From Eisenbergiella sp900555195 (GTDB lineage: Bacteria; Bacillota; Clostridia; Lachnospirales; Lachnospiraceae): DNA of 64,000 nt. The stretch is from contig CABUMH010000003.1 of NCBI GenBank assembly GCA_902492555.1, positions 6,893 to 70,892 on the forward strand. The letters run 5' to 3'. This document shows, piece by piece, positions 8,359-16,026 of this stretch; position 1 is the first letter of the stretch; the number at the start of each line of letters is the position of its first letter. Position numbers and translations under genes: made by a program. Under the pieces are notes generated by a model. It had not been told where the DNA came from, made no database searches, and was given only the letters and a program-made list of their open reading frames with translations.

Positions 8359-8949
8359 TCACATATTTGGTTCCTGCGTTCTGGCCTGTTCTCCTACCTG
8401 GCAATTCGGGCAGAAATCCAGATAATACACGATATCAATGCAGCCGTCATCGATGGACAGGTCAGCTACTTCCGGGCGGTCGCAAAGCATATCACCGAGC
8501 AGCTCCTGCAGGAACGGCTTCCCATCCAGGCACAGCCCGGTCCGGTTTTCCAGTTCTTCAAAGAGTAGGATCCAGTTCCCCTCGGTAGTCTGGCTGGTCC
8601 CATCCGTAATAATAAAATCCACTGCGTCCGCCAGTTTCCGGTTCCATTTGGAGAGGGACGGGTACTGCAATGCGGCTGCTTCCGGCACATAGGAAGCATA
8701 TCTGGCATAACCATAACCGTCGCTTTCTATCAGTATCCCATCCGTCCTTCCCTCGCCAGTAACCAGCAGGCAATGGTACACCCCATTCCCGTCCTGGCAC
8801 ATCAGTGGGACGTTCTCTATGAGAAAGGGCCGGTTCTTCAGCGGATGCTTCAACATATCCGCGAACACTTCTGCGGAAACTATGACCGTTTTCTCAATCA
8901 CAAAGTCCCGAAGGCGGAAATCCGGCTTGTGTTCAAAGGCGGTTTTCAT
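8359..8949 (-). CDS. DUF6329-like protein
   Basis: A 196-residue soluble protein (FEHKPDFRLRDFVIEKTVIV at the start, then GVYHCLLVTGEGR and GYGYARYASYVPEA motifs) that I recognise as the DUF6329 type found in clostridial conjugative elements. A late CPNC pair may bind metal. There is no signal peptide. The start ATG 8949 follows GATAGGAGGAACTC; the gene is 9 bp downstream of the C40 peptidase gene, so they are one operon. Role in transfer unknown. Confidence 0.75.
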   Translation of the reverse strand: MKTAFEHKPDFRLRDFVIEKTVIVSAEVFADMLKHPLKNRPFLIENVPLMCQDGNGVYHCLLVTGEGRTDGILIESDGYGYARYASYVPEAAALQYPSLSKWNRKLADAVDFIITDGTSQTTEGNWILLFEELENRTGLCLDGKPFLQELLGDMLCDRPEVADLSIDDGCIDIVYYLDFCPNCQVGEQARTQEPNM

Positions 8950-8958
8950 GAGTTCCTC

Positions 8959-9975
8959 CTATCCGGGTAATCTCCCTATCGCATAAAAGTGGCTGGACCA
9001 GTAGGCTGAATCAATATTGGCATACCCGATGGGGGAGCCGCAGTGCAGCATCTGGTTCCCGCCCACATAAATTCCAACATGGCTCACGGGGCTTCCGGAA
9101 GCATAGGTCCCTGTAAAAAAAATCAGGTCACCGGGCTTTGCTTCCTCCCGTGGAACTACGGCACACTGGTCGAAGATCCCCTGCGCCGAAGTACGGGGCA
9201 GACTATAAGTTCCAGACTGAGTGTAGACCCAGCAAATATATCCGCTGCAGTCAAAGCTGGTTGTCGGCGAGCTGCCTCCCCACACATAGGGCCAGCCAAT
9301 GTATCTGGTTGCTTCCGCCATTAACGCTGTAAAACTTCCATCCCCCATTGCTTCACCGGGCAGTAAGCCGTTTCCTCCAGGCAGTACCTGCCCGTACCTT
9401 GCCAGTGTATAGATCCTCTGGGCATTGGTCTGGTTCTCAGCCGTGACAGCCCTGCCCAGCACAGAACCCAGGTTTGTATAGACGGTTTGTAAATCCGGAA
9501 TCGGCACTGCTACGGTATAGGTGCCCCCATCCTCATCTTCCCGTTCCTCATAGGTCACAAAACAATCCGCAAATTCCCGATAGTCATCGCCATTCATACG
9601 GGGCTGGTCCGCGCCGAAGAACAGGGAATAAAAAATGGCCTTTACCCGGTACGCGTCCACCGTTCCATCCTCAGCCATTCCATTGATATCAGAAACCGCA
9701 CCGTCCAGTTCCGCGAAACTCTCCTGCATCTTTTCAATGTACATCCGATACTCGGCAGGTATCCGGGAAGACAGATACCCACCATGAAATGCCAGGTTCA
9801 CAGCCGAGGTATTGTGGCCTGCCGTTCCAGATAAGGCACATAAAATAGCTACGATAATTAAAATAAACGGCACCAGAAGCGCCGCAACAACAGAGAGGAC
9901 AGCAGTCCTTGCCCGCTTGTCCGTTGCTGTGACAAGGGCGGCTTTTACCACCATCACAGCGGCGGGTGCTGCCAT
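8959..9975 (-). CDS. NlpC/P60 (C40) peptidoglycan hydrolase of the transfer apparatus
   Basis: A 338-residue protein with an N-terminal membrane anchor (about residues 25-50), a middle domain, and a C-terminal NlpC/P60 domain with catalytic Cys in SFDCSGYICW, His in VSHVGIYVGG and a third polar residue near MLHCGSPIG. Such VirB1-like enzymes open the peptidoglycan for the mating channel in Gram-positive conjugation. Two starts are possible; ATG 9975 is preferred because GGAGGA lies 7 bases upstream, whereas the ATG at 9981 abuts it. It is in the operon led by the SLOG gene. Confidence 0.9.
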   Translation of the reverse strand: MAAPAAVMVVKAALVTATDKRARTAVLSVVAALLVPFILIIVAILCALSGTAGHNTSAVNLAFHGGYLSSRIPAEYRMYIEKMQESFAELDGAVSDINGMAEDGTVDAYRVKAIFYSLFFGADQPRMNGDDYREFADCFVTYEEREDEDGGTYTVAVPIPDLQTVYTNLGSVLGRAVTAENQTNAQRIYTLARYGQVLPGGNGLLPGEAMGDGSFTALMAEATRYIGWPYVWGGSSPTTSFDCSGYICWVYTQSGTYSLPRTSAQGIFDQCAVVPREEAKPGDLIFFTGTYASGSPVSHVGIYVGGNQMLHCGSPIGYANIDSAYWSSHFYAIGRLPG

Positions 9976-10027
9976 AGGCATTCCTCCTTCCAGGGGCAGC
10001 AAACACAAAGCCCCTTTAAGAGGAGCT

Positions 10028-10576
10028 TCAGCCTGCTGTATTTATTTTTTGTTCTCTGGTGATCTCCAGTGTTTTTGCATGGATAATTGTAATGCCCCGT
10101 CCCTGCTTCCTCGCATACCGGATGGTCTGCCCGGTCCTGTTTCTGGCTATGCCATCCCAAACCGCCAGCACAAAATCGCTGTGACCCACCATGTATTCTT
10201 TTTTCCGCTTCATGCAGTTCCTGCTATATCCTGTCTGCAGAAGCGTTTCCGTATCACAGGAAGCAAGGATCGTAAAATATCGATCCCGTTCCCTCTCGGT
10301 CCATTTGGCAGCCTGTTCTTCATAAGGAATCGCACACTCCAGTGTAAGCTGGGGACAGGTTTTCTTTAGCTCCAATACGATTTCCGCACAGATCTGCTCC
10401 ACACCAGGAGCCATGCCTGTAATGAAGTGGGTTACATTTCCCTCTATAAAAAGCCGCAGGATCTCCTGCCGGATCCGTTCCTTCATCCGTACATAGGCAG
10501 GGTGGGATTCATCAGACCCAAATGGCAGGTTCTGCAGGCGAGGCCCGGTAAAACAGCAAGCCTGTCCTCTTTCCAT
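10028..10576 (-). CDS. SLOG-family (DUF1273-like) nucleotide-binding protein
   Basis: A 182-residue Rossmann-like protein. CCFTGPRLQNLPFG near the start and TGMAPGVEQICAEIVLELK in the middle match the SLOG/DUF1273 superfamily (relatives of DprA and YspA that bind nucleotides or signalling ligands). It heads the leftward operon with the C40 peptidase and starts at ATG 10576 with AAGGAG. The promoter sits within a 27-bp palindrome shared with the divergent XRE gene, so this operon is probably repressed by that regulator. Its role in conjugation is unknown. Confidence 0.82.
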   Translation of the reverse strand: MERGQACCFTGPRLQNLPFGSDESHPAYVRMKERIRQEILRLFIEGNVTHFITGMAPGVEQICAEIVLELKKTCPQLTLECAIPYEEQAAKWTERERDRYFTILASCDTETLLQTGYSRNCMKRKKEYMVGHSDFVLAVWDGIARNRTGQTIRYARKQGRGITIIHAKTLEITREQKINTAG

Positions 10577-10611
10577 CTTCCATTTCTCCTTATCTTCTCA
10601 TTTCTGGTTTT

Positions 10612-10647
10612 ATTATACATGATACAGGTTGATTATCAACCTGTATC
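10612..10647 (-). promoter_or_regulatory. Promoter embedded in a palindromic operator
   Basis: GATACAGGTTGAT (10621-10633) and its exact reverse complement (10635-10647) flank a single T. On the minus strand TTGATA (10639-10634) and TATAAT (10617-10612) are spaced by 16 bp, so the -35 lies in the palindrome and the promoter reads towards the SLOG gene. A regulator bound here would block RNA polymerase. The divergent XRE gene is the obvious candidate repressor. Confidence 0.8.
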
Positions 10648-10714
10648 AATGATGTTTATATTCCATTGAGTAAGATAAACTATCACTATCAAGGGTGCAT
10701 GAGGTGGTGATGGG

Positions 10715-11050
10715 TTGAAAAAACAGTTGAACATAGAGATTGGCGGGCGGATCCGGAAATGCAGGGAGGCCCTTGGCTATTCGCGGGAAGCTCTTGCAGA
10801 AAAAGCGGACCTGGCAAGTTCCTTTTTAGGTACGATTGAACTTGGGTCCGGCAGTTTTACAGCTGAATCTCTTATGAAGATCTGCCGTGCGCTTGGGGTA
10901 TCTGCCGACTATATCCTCTTTGGGAAAGAAGGACAGGGAGACCTGTCAACCATCAACGCCATGCTTTCCGGCCTGGACCCGGAGTACCTCCCTTATGTGG
11001 AAGAGATGCTCCGCTCTTACATCAAAGCAATCACAACCGTTAAGAAGTGA
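10715..11050 (+). CDS. XRE-family regulator, likely repressor of the SLOG operon
   Basis: A 111-residue protein with a Cro/C1 helix-turn-helix (residues 9-66; SREALAEKADLASSFLGTIE is the HTH core) and a short C-terminal helical region. It starts at TTG 10715 behind GAGGTGG; no ATG or GTG fits. It is divergent from the SLOG operon across the palindrome at 10621-10647, the usual layout of a repressor and its target. It is followed by a terminator that overlaps its stop codon. Binding to the palindrome is inferred from layout. Confidence 0.85.
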   Translation: MKKQLNIEIGGRIRKCREALGYSREALAEKADLASSFLGTIELGSGSFTAESLMKICRALGVSADYILFGKEGQGDLSTINAMLSGLDPEYLPYVEEMLRSYIKAITTVKK

Positions 11051-11074
11051 GCCGCACCTGCCGGCTCCTTTTTG
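11049..11074 (+). terminator. Intrinsic terminator after the second XRE gene
   Basis: GAGCCG (11049-11054) pairs with CGGCTC (11062-11067), followed by CTTTTTG. The stem overlaps the stop codon of the XRE gene and separates it from the convergent minus-strand gene. Confidence 0.6.
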
Positions 11075-11083
11075 TTTCCCGGC

Positions 11084-11599
11084 TCATTGGAACGTCTCCC
11101 AGCCGCCCATCCCAAACAGGGACTGCTGGCCTGCCTGCTCCGTTTGTTGGTTAACAAGTTCATAAGCATGGTCTATGGCATCTTCCAAAATCTGCAGGTC
11201 AAACCCTGCCGTTTCGTACCCTTCCCGTATAACATCTGCATAATAGTCCGAAGGGATCCCGAACTCATGGCCGGGAGTCATCACATATACCATGGCCGAT
11301 ACCGGCTTCCCATCCAGTTCCACCTCCATCATCTGTTTCTCATAGAAATGGGGATACCCTTCATATCGGTCAAGGGCTTCCTCATCCTCCTTTCGGATCT
11401 TCCATAAAAGCACAGGAACCGAACCTCCGTCTTTGGGTTCTACAGTTGCAACCGCTCCCCTCCTTCCGCCACGGAATAACAGTTCATATCCTTTCAGTTC
11501 ACTTTTACCGGCCACCTCCGCTGTCGGGCAGCGGAATGCCATCTGTGGCAGGTTGAGATTGCTGCCGTAAGCAATATAAAGCCTCTCTTTCCTTTTCAT
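11084..11599 (-). CDS. Gamma-glutamylcyclotransferase (GGCT/AIG2)-like protein
   Basis: A 171-residue protein with the GGCT fold signature YIAYGSNLNLPQMAFRCP at the start, a following FRGGRRGAVATVEP strand region, the catalytic-type glutamate region DEEALDRYEGYP, and a late DYYADVIREGYE helix. The family cleaves gamma-glutamyl amides. It lies 17 bp after a predicted amidoligase, a pairing known from comparative genomics of amide-forming peptide-modification systems, in which the cyclotransferase reverses or trims the bond. Start ATG 11599 has AAAGGAGAACC upstream. Substrate unknown. Confidence 0.85.
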   Translation of the reverse strand: MKRKERLYIAYGSNLNLPQMAFRCPTAEVAGKSELKGYELLFRGGRRGAVATVEPKDGGSVPVLLWKIRKEDEEALDRYEGYPHFYEKQMMEVELDGKPVSAMVYVMTPGHEFGIPSDYYADVIREGYETAGFDLQILEDAIDHAYELVNQQTEQAGQQSLFGMGGWETFQ

Positions 11600-11616
11600 C
11601 GTAAGGTTCTCCTTTC

Positions 11617-12678
11617 CTACATCCGCATCACAAAAGCCGGGGCTTCCTCTGAATCCCCGGCTCCATCTATCCCTTCTGTAATAACCGGTTCCTGTCCATC
11701 TGGGGAACGCTGCTGCTCCATCCTTATCGCTTCCCGTTCCTTTTCCCTTTTCTGTCGCATCCGTTCCTTCTGGGCTTCTGCCTGGGCAGGGTCCCTCCAT
11801 GCGATACAGCCGGGAAGGTTTTTCAGGAGATGCTGGCGGGCCGTGGCAAATTCATCGCCGTTTAACCCCAGCCGCAGTAGCCAGGTGCGGAAGGTATACT
11901 TTTCATTGGTCGTCTGGGTTTTCCTTCGGCTGGCACAACTCTGGTTCAAGGCCTGCGCCCCAATCGCCAGACAAAACTGGATATAGGCTTTGACCTTGCC
12001 TGCATGGAGCGTCCCGTTAAATAGCCGGAACTCTACGGTTCCTTTCTGGAACACGGAATGCAGGTTCAGGCAGTGGTACCGGCTGCTATCATAATGCTCG
12101 TCACTGCGGCTTGCTCCGCCATACCAGATCCGTTCCACACCATCCAAGGTTTTCGGTTTTTTCCGGTTCAGTTCATCCAAAAACCGCTGATTCACCGGCT
12201 GGCACCAACGGTGCTGGCGGGCAACCGAAACATCCAGGGCTTTATAGATCAGGTCCTCTTTTGCCGCCATGATATTCGTGATATTCCGGAGTGTCCTGGC
12301 ATCAAAGGGGGAAGCATCGATATGCACATGGATCCCGCAGCTTGGGTTCACAAGTGCCCCATGTTCTTTCAGCTTTCGGATAATCTCCTGGATAGAAACA
12401 ATGTCCCCATACTGGCAGATAGGGCTGACCATTTCTGTTTTGTATTCAGGGCCAGCCCTCTCCTTTCGCCCACCGATCTTTTTCTGGGCTTCAATGCTGC
12501 TGTCGCTCATAAATTTCCACTGCCGCCCCTCCGAATCCAGTGCGGCATAGGTATCATAATAAGTCCCTAGGTAACGGGTGCGGGTCCCAAAATACTCCGC
12601 CACCACTTCAGCTGCGGCGCTGCGGGTAATGCCGGTCATCTCAATTTCAATCCCAAACCTCTGCTCCTTGAGATCCAT
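11617..12678 (-). CDS. Amidoligase (carboxylate-amine ligase-like) protein
   Basis: A 353-residue protein of the Amidoligase_2 type, related to glutamate-cysteine ligase/glutamine synthetase folds. Features are an N-terminal FGIEIEMTGI strand with acidic metal ligands, SCGIHVHIDASPFD in the middle and VEFRLFNGTLHAGKVKAYI later; these carry the expected Glu, His and Arg residues of the ATP-binding site. The last 60 residues are charged and low in complexity. It is predicted to form an amide bond between a carboxylate and an amine. Start ATG 12678 follows AACGGAGGTGATGGCAG. It sits between VirB4 and the GGCT gene. Confidence 0.88.
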   Translation of the reverse strand: MDLKEQRFGIEIEMTGITRSAAAEVVAEYFGTRTRYLGTYYDTYAALDSEGRQWKFMSDSSIEAQKKIGGRKERAGPEYKTEMVSPICQYGDIVSIQEIIRKLKEHGALVNPSCGIHVHIDASPFDARTLRNITNIMAAKEDLIYKALDVSVARQHRWCQPVNQRFLDELNRKKPKTLDGVERIWYGGASRSDEHYDSSRYHCLNLHSVFQKGTVEFRLFNGTLHAGKVKAYIQFCLAIGAQALNQSCASRRKTQTTNEKYTFRTWLLRLGLNGDEFATARQHLLKNLPGCIAWRDPAQAEAQKERMRQKREKEREAIRMEQQRSPDGQEPVITEGIDGAGDSEEAPAFVMRM

Positions 12679-12693
12679 CTGCCATCACCTCCG

Positions 12694-14526
12694 TTACCGT
12701 CCTCCTGCCTTTCCAAACAGCCGCGCTTTGTGTTCCGGTGCGTGGACCATTAAATTGTAACGTTCATTGCCACATTTATAGAGGCACACGCCCCTCTGGG
12801 GATACCGGATCAGGTTATACTCACTTTCCTCCAGCTGGAGGGTATCGGTGTAGAACCTGGCATCGATGCTGCCAGCATTGAACAGGAACTGATGGGTGGG
12901 GATGGAAAACAAGGGCTTCGTATACTCCTTTACCCCATCCAGGTTGAAGTCCTCCAGGTTCTGGCTGGCGATGATGACCGCCGAATCCTTCTTCCGGACG
13001 CGCTTCATAAAGTTACGGACATACTCCACAGCAGTCAGGTTGGAAAGGAACAGGTAAAACTCATCCAGGCTCGCCGCCGTGTTCCCTTCCGTCAAAAGCT
13101 CGTCAGACATAAACGAGAGGATGTTGAACAGCAGGGCATTTTTCAAACTCCTGCTGGCCTGCAAAAGCCCCTTCACACCAAACGCAATAAACCCCGAATC
13201 TGTAATATTGGTGTGTCCGTTAAAAAATTTGCTCTCCGCCCCCACGCACATGGAGTTCAGCCCCAGGAGGATACTCTGGAGCATTTCCGCAGTGTAAAGC
13301 TGCCGTTTGCCCTCATCAAACTCTTTATATTCCTGCCCGATCAGTGCATAGAGGTCAGAAAGGATCGGGTAATCGGTGGAAACCATCCGGTCAAAAGGGC
13401 TTTGGTCGCTGATGCCCCATTTTGTATAGAGTTTCTGGAGCATGATCTCGATCACATCGATCTCCCGGTCGGTAAAGTCTTTATAGCTGCGGAAGAAATC
13501 CTTTAAGAAACTGATATGCTGGGACAGGCGGGAACGGATGCGGAAGGTTTGGGGAGCATCCAGATCTTCCGGGCTTCCCGCTTCATCCCAGGTCTTTGGT
13601 TCCAGCGGGTTTATCAGGTACTTGCCGCTCATCAGATCGATAAAGCATCCGCCCAGATTGTTTGTCAGGTCCTCATATTCCATTTCCGGGTCCAGTGCCA
13701 CGATCCGCATGCCGGATTCCCGCAGGTTGGTGAGCAGGAGTTTTAACAGGTAACTCTTCCCCTGGCCGCTGTTTCCGAGGATCAGGATATTGGCATTGGT
13801 CTTGTCATCCGCACGGCGGTTGAAGTCCACCAGCACGTTGCTCCCAAACTTGTCCCTGCCGATATAGAAACCATTGGGATCCGTTTTTCCCGAATAGTTA
13901 AAAGGATACAGGTTTGCTACGCTGCTTGCAGGCAGCACCCGTTCAAACTGGTCGCCAAACAGGTTCCAGCCGGTAGGCATCACACACTGGAACCCCTGTT
14001 GCTGCCGGAGCATTAGCCGGTCCACATTTAATTTTGCGCGGATCAGTTCAGTCAGCACCTCGGTTTGGAGGAGTTTCAGCTGGTCAATATCATGGGCACA
14101 CAGTTCCAGATACACCGCTGTGTGGAGAAGCGGCTCCCGGTTCCGGTGCATCTGGGTTACGATGGTAGCCACATCCTGCAGGTTGCTCTCGGCCAGTACG
14201 GTCTGCTGGAGGTCATTGGTGTTGCTGCGGTCCATACGGTTTTTGTTTGCCGCGTTGCTGATGATCTTCTTTTCTTCCATCGGTGTGACATGGCGGGTAT
14301 AGATCCGCAGTGTTACCCCATCCTTTTCTCCCAGATGGGACAGGATGGCCTGCTCATCGGTGGCAGTCGGGTACTCCCTGAGTGCCCACACACAGCGAAA
14401 GGTATTGCCACAGATGAAGTGGTCGGTTTCAAACTTGATAATCGATGGGGCAATCATATCCAGGAATTCCTGGATCCGTACATCACCGGCCCTTTCCGGG
14501 ACCGGGGCTGCATTCGTCTTTCTCAA
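12694..14526 (-). CDS. virB4: VirB4-type conjugation ATPase
   Basis: A 610-residue ATPase that powers the type IV secretion channel. Walker A is GNSGQGKS at 251-258, Walker B-like residues follow in SLDEFYLFLSN, and YVRNFMKRVRKKDSAVIIAS precedes a conserved Gln. The N-terminal third carries the VirB4/TraC-type domain. Translation begins at TTG 14526 after AGGAGGTG. That ribosome binding site lies in the 3' arm of a perfect hairpin (14531-14561), and an intrinsic terminator stands further upstream, so expression is probably controlled at both levels. Confidence 0.93.
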   Translation of the reverse strand: MRKTNAAPVPERAGDVRIQEFLDMIAPSIIKFETDHFICGNTFRCVWALREYPTATDEQAILSHLGEKDGVTLRIYTRHVTPMEEKKIISNAANKNRMDRSNTNDLQQTVLAESNLQDVATIVTQMHRNREPLLHTAVYLELCAHDIDQLKLLQTEVLTELIRAKLNVDRLMLRQQQGFQCVMPTGWNLFGDQFERVLPASSVANLYPFNYSGKTDPNGFYIGRDKFGSNVLVDFNRRADDKTNANILILGNSGQGKSYLLKLLLTNLRESGMRIVALDPEMEYEDLTNNLGGCFIDLMSGKYLINPLEPKTWDEAGSPEDLDAPQTFRIRSRLSQHISFLKDFFRSYKDFTDREIDVIEIMLQKLYTKWGISDQSPFDRMVSTDYPILSDLYALIGQEYKEFDEGKRQLYTAEMLQSILLGLNSMCVGAESKFFNGHTNITDSGFIAFGVKGLLQASRSLKNALLFNILSFMSDELLTEGNTAASLDEFYLFLSNLTAVEYVRNFMKRVRKKDSAVIIASQNLEDFNLDGVKEYTKPLFSIPTHQFLFNAGSIDARFYTDTLQLEESEYNLIRYPQRGVCLYKCGNERYNLMVHAPEHKARLFGKAGGR

Positions 14527-14530
14527 ATAG

Positions 14531-14561
14531 ACACCTCCTGAAAAACACAGTCAGGAGGTGT
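14531..14561 (-). promoter_or_regulatory. Hairpin hiding the virB4 ribosome binding site
   Basis: On the minus strand ACACCTCCTGA (14561-14551) pairs perfectly over 11 bp with TCAGGAGGTGT (14541-14531) across a 9-base loop. The second arm is the Shine-Dalgarno sequence of virB4, whose TTG start is at 14526. No U-run follows, so translational occlusion rather than termination is the likely effect. Confidence 0.65.
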
Positions 14562-14624
14562 CCCAGGGCAGGCTTTCCCCTTGCCCTTACATCCGGCACC
14601 TCCTTCCCTGCAAAATTTCCATAC

Positions 14625-14650
14625 AAAAAAGCACCGGGGCAATCCGGCGC
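14625..14650 (-). terminator. Intrinsic terminator upstream of virB4
   Basis: On the minus strand GCGCCGG (14650-14644) pairs with CCGGTGC (14637-14631) with one G-U pair, followed by six T (14630-14625). It lies between the stop of the preceding transfer gene and virB4. Confidence 0.7.
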
Positions 14651-14674
14651 ATGCTTCTTTCCTTCTGTCTGTTT

Positions 14675-15274
14675 TTAGTCCTCCGGGATGATCCAGCGTT
14701 CCCCGTCAAAATCCTCAAACTTTTCTGTCGTCACGTTCTGTTCATAATACACGGCCAAAAGCCTCTTGATATCCTCTTTATCCGCCCGCCTCACGGAGAA
14801 TCCCTGTTCCTTCAGGGACTTCTCAATACGCGCAAGATACGGGAACACCTCGGATTCCTTTTCCTCTTTGAGTCGGATTAGGATCAGGAATTCACGGGCA
14901 GTCGCCATTTGTACCTGGATCCGATCCAGATGGGTCAGGTCTTTTTCCAGGAGTTTCCTGACCACAGGGTTTCCTTCCTGCTCCATACGGGAGCGCAGGA
15001 ACCGCTTATTGTCCTCAAAGCTCTCCCGGCTGTTCAGGCACAGCATCTCAATCTCAGCCACACCTTTTAACACTGTCATCAGCGCATAGATCCTTGCCCC
15101 GACGCTGGCTTGTGAAAGCACAGAGATATTGGTGGGCTTCACAATAAAATATACCAATTCGCCATGCCCATAGGTTACAAGGCTGTAATCCGTGATCTCC
15201 TTGGCGCCGATGAGCTGGCGGGTGGAAGCGCGCCGTTTGGCCTCCTGCTTCTCAGATTTTTTCTTTCTGTTCAT
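14675..15274 (-). CDS. Conserved transfer-region protein between PrgI and VirB4
   Basis: A 199-residue soluble protein with a very basic start (MNRKKKSEKQEAKRRAS) and an alpha/beta body (VTYGHGELVYFIVKPTNISV, then long helices). Its position between PrgI and VirB4, and the pattern, match a protein commonly found there in clostridial elements, resembling the separated N-terminal part of a VirB4/TraC-like protein; this would fit the shorter VirB4 next door. Start ATG 15274 is chosen for GGAGG 10 bases upstream. It overlaps the end of the PrgI gene by 23 bp, which suggests translational coupling. Confidence 0.78.
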   Translation of the reverse strand: MNRKKKSEKQEAKRRASTRQLIGAKEITDYSLVTYGHGELVYFIVKPTNISVLSQASVGARIYALMTVLKGVAEIEMLCLNSRESFEDNKRFLRSRMEQEGNPVVRKLLEKDLTHLDRIQVQMATAREFLILIRLKEEKESEVFPYLARIEKSLKEQGFSVRRADKEDIKRLLAVYYEQNVTTEKFEDFDGERWIIPED

Positions 15275-15536
15275 GTTCCGTGAACCTCCACTCATAAAGC
15301 TGCTGTCTGGTAAAAAAATAAGCACAGGCATACCGAATGAAGTCCAGGATGCTGGTATCCTCAAAGCGGATCGTCAGAAAGGCATAAACTGCGGTCAGGA
15401 CGATGGGCGGGATAAACCCTGCCTGTGTGAAAGACAAAATGGATACCAGTGCGCACACACCAATAATGCCAATATCCCGAAGCTGCCAGAGCCACAGGGT
15501 CGCCCTGGATTTCAGGTTATCCGGATAAATATACAA
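15252..15536 (-). CDS. PrgI-family (VirB3-like) membrane protein
   Basis: A 94-residue inner-membrane protein: YIYPDNLKSRATLW start, two adjacent membrane helices (about residues 22-58) and a C-terminal cytoplasmic tail. This matches the PrgI family, which occupies the VirB3 position in Gram-positive type IV secretion systems and associates with VirB4. It starts at TTG 15536 behind GGAGGTGAAACG. A strong intrinsic terminator ends 12 bp upstream of the start, leaving little room for a promoter, so it is probably expressed by read-through. Confidence 0.88.
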   Translation of the reverse strand: MYIYPDNLKSRATLWLWQLRDIGIIGVCALVSILSFTQAGFIPPIVLTAVYAFLTIRFEDTSILDFIRYACAYFFTRQQLYEWRFTEHEQKEKI

Positions 15537-15548
15537 CGTTTCACCTCC

Positions 15549-15583
15549 AAAAAAACCGCCGGCGGTATCATGCCTCCGGCGGT
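15549..15583 (-). terminator. Intrinsic terminator immediately before prgI
   Basis: On the minus strand ACCGCCGG (15583-15576) pairs with CCGGCGGT (15562-15555), followed by seven T (15555-15549) that run into the prgI ribosome binding site. Confidence 0.75.
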
Positions 15584-15595
15584 ACTATATCTGAA

Positions 15596-15910
15596 TCATT
15601 CTGTGGGTTCCCCTTGTGTTTCCATTTCCACTGCTTCGTCCAGGGCTTTCTCTATCAGGCCGATCACGAAGTCTTTCTGGCTCTGTCCTGTTTTTTTCAG
15701 GTGCTCCTTGATCCTCATAAACAATTCCTCCGATACCTGGAATGCCAGTGTCCTTGTCCCGTTTGCCATCGCTTTCCCTCCTTCAAAGTGTTCGTTCAAT
15801 ACTTTCTCGACATATTGGCTGAGTGTCAGGTTCAGCTGATCCTTTTCTTCCCCGACTTTCGCGTACAGGGATTCCGGGATCATTGCGCATAAATTTTTTC
15901 GGTTCTCCAT
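15596..15910 (-). CDS. Tandem ribbon-helix-helix-like protein
   Basis: A 104-residue protein made of two similar halves: LCAMIPESLYAKVGEEKDQ with LTLSQYVEKVLNEHF, and LAFQVSEELFMRIKEHLKKT with SQKDFVIGLIEKAL. Each half reads as strand-helix-helix, as in Arc/CopG repressors, so it could bind DNA as a single-chain pseudo-dimer. It is the last gene before the prgI terminator and may regulate the transfer operon. Start ATG 15910 (MENRKNL) with AAAGGAG upstream is preferred over longer frames. Confidence 0.72.
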   Translation of the reverse strand: MENRKNLCAMIPESLYAKVGEEKDQLNLTLSQYVEKVLNEHFEGGKAMANGTRTLAFQVSEELFMRIKEHLKKTGQSQKDFVIGLIEKALDEAVEMETQGEPTE

Positions 15911-15975
15911 GCAAACGCTCCTTTCTTTGTTCTTGCAAGCCAAGTATATCGGGAATGTCATGGAATAGCTATGGT

Positions 15976-16023
15976 AATACCCAACAAGGTTTCTCCGCAA
16001 AGGGAAGCAATACCAACAAGGTT
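15976..16023. repeat. Direct repeat upstream of the tandem RHH gene
   Basis: AATACCCAACAAGGTT (15976-15991) recurs as AATACCAACAAGGTT (16009-16023), differing by one C, with a 17-base spacer. The two copies lie between the methyltransferase stop and the tandem RHH gene. A related stretch, ATACCAAAACCCAACAAAG, lies near 7246-7264 upstream of the first RHH gene. A regulator site is possible. Confidence 0.45.
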
Positions 16024-16026
16024 ATC

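Noticed and set aside
10655..10714. Promoter for the divergent XRE gene just right of the palindrome
   Set aside because: TTGATT with TTTATA or TATATT gives spacers of 20 bp or more; no acceptable pair was found, although a promoter must exist nearby.
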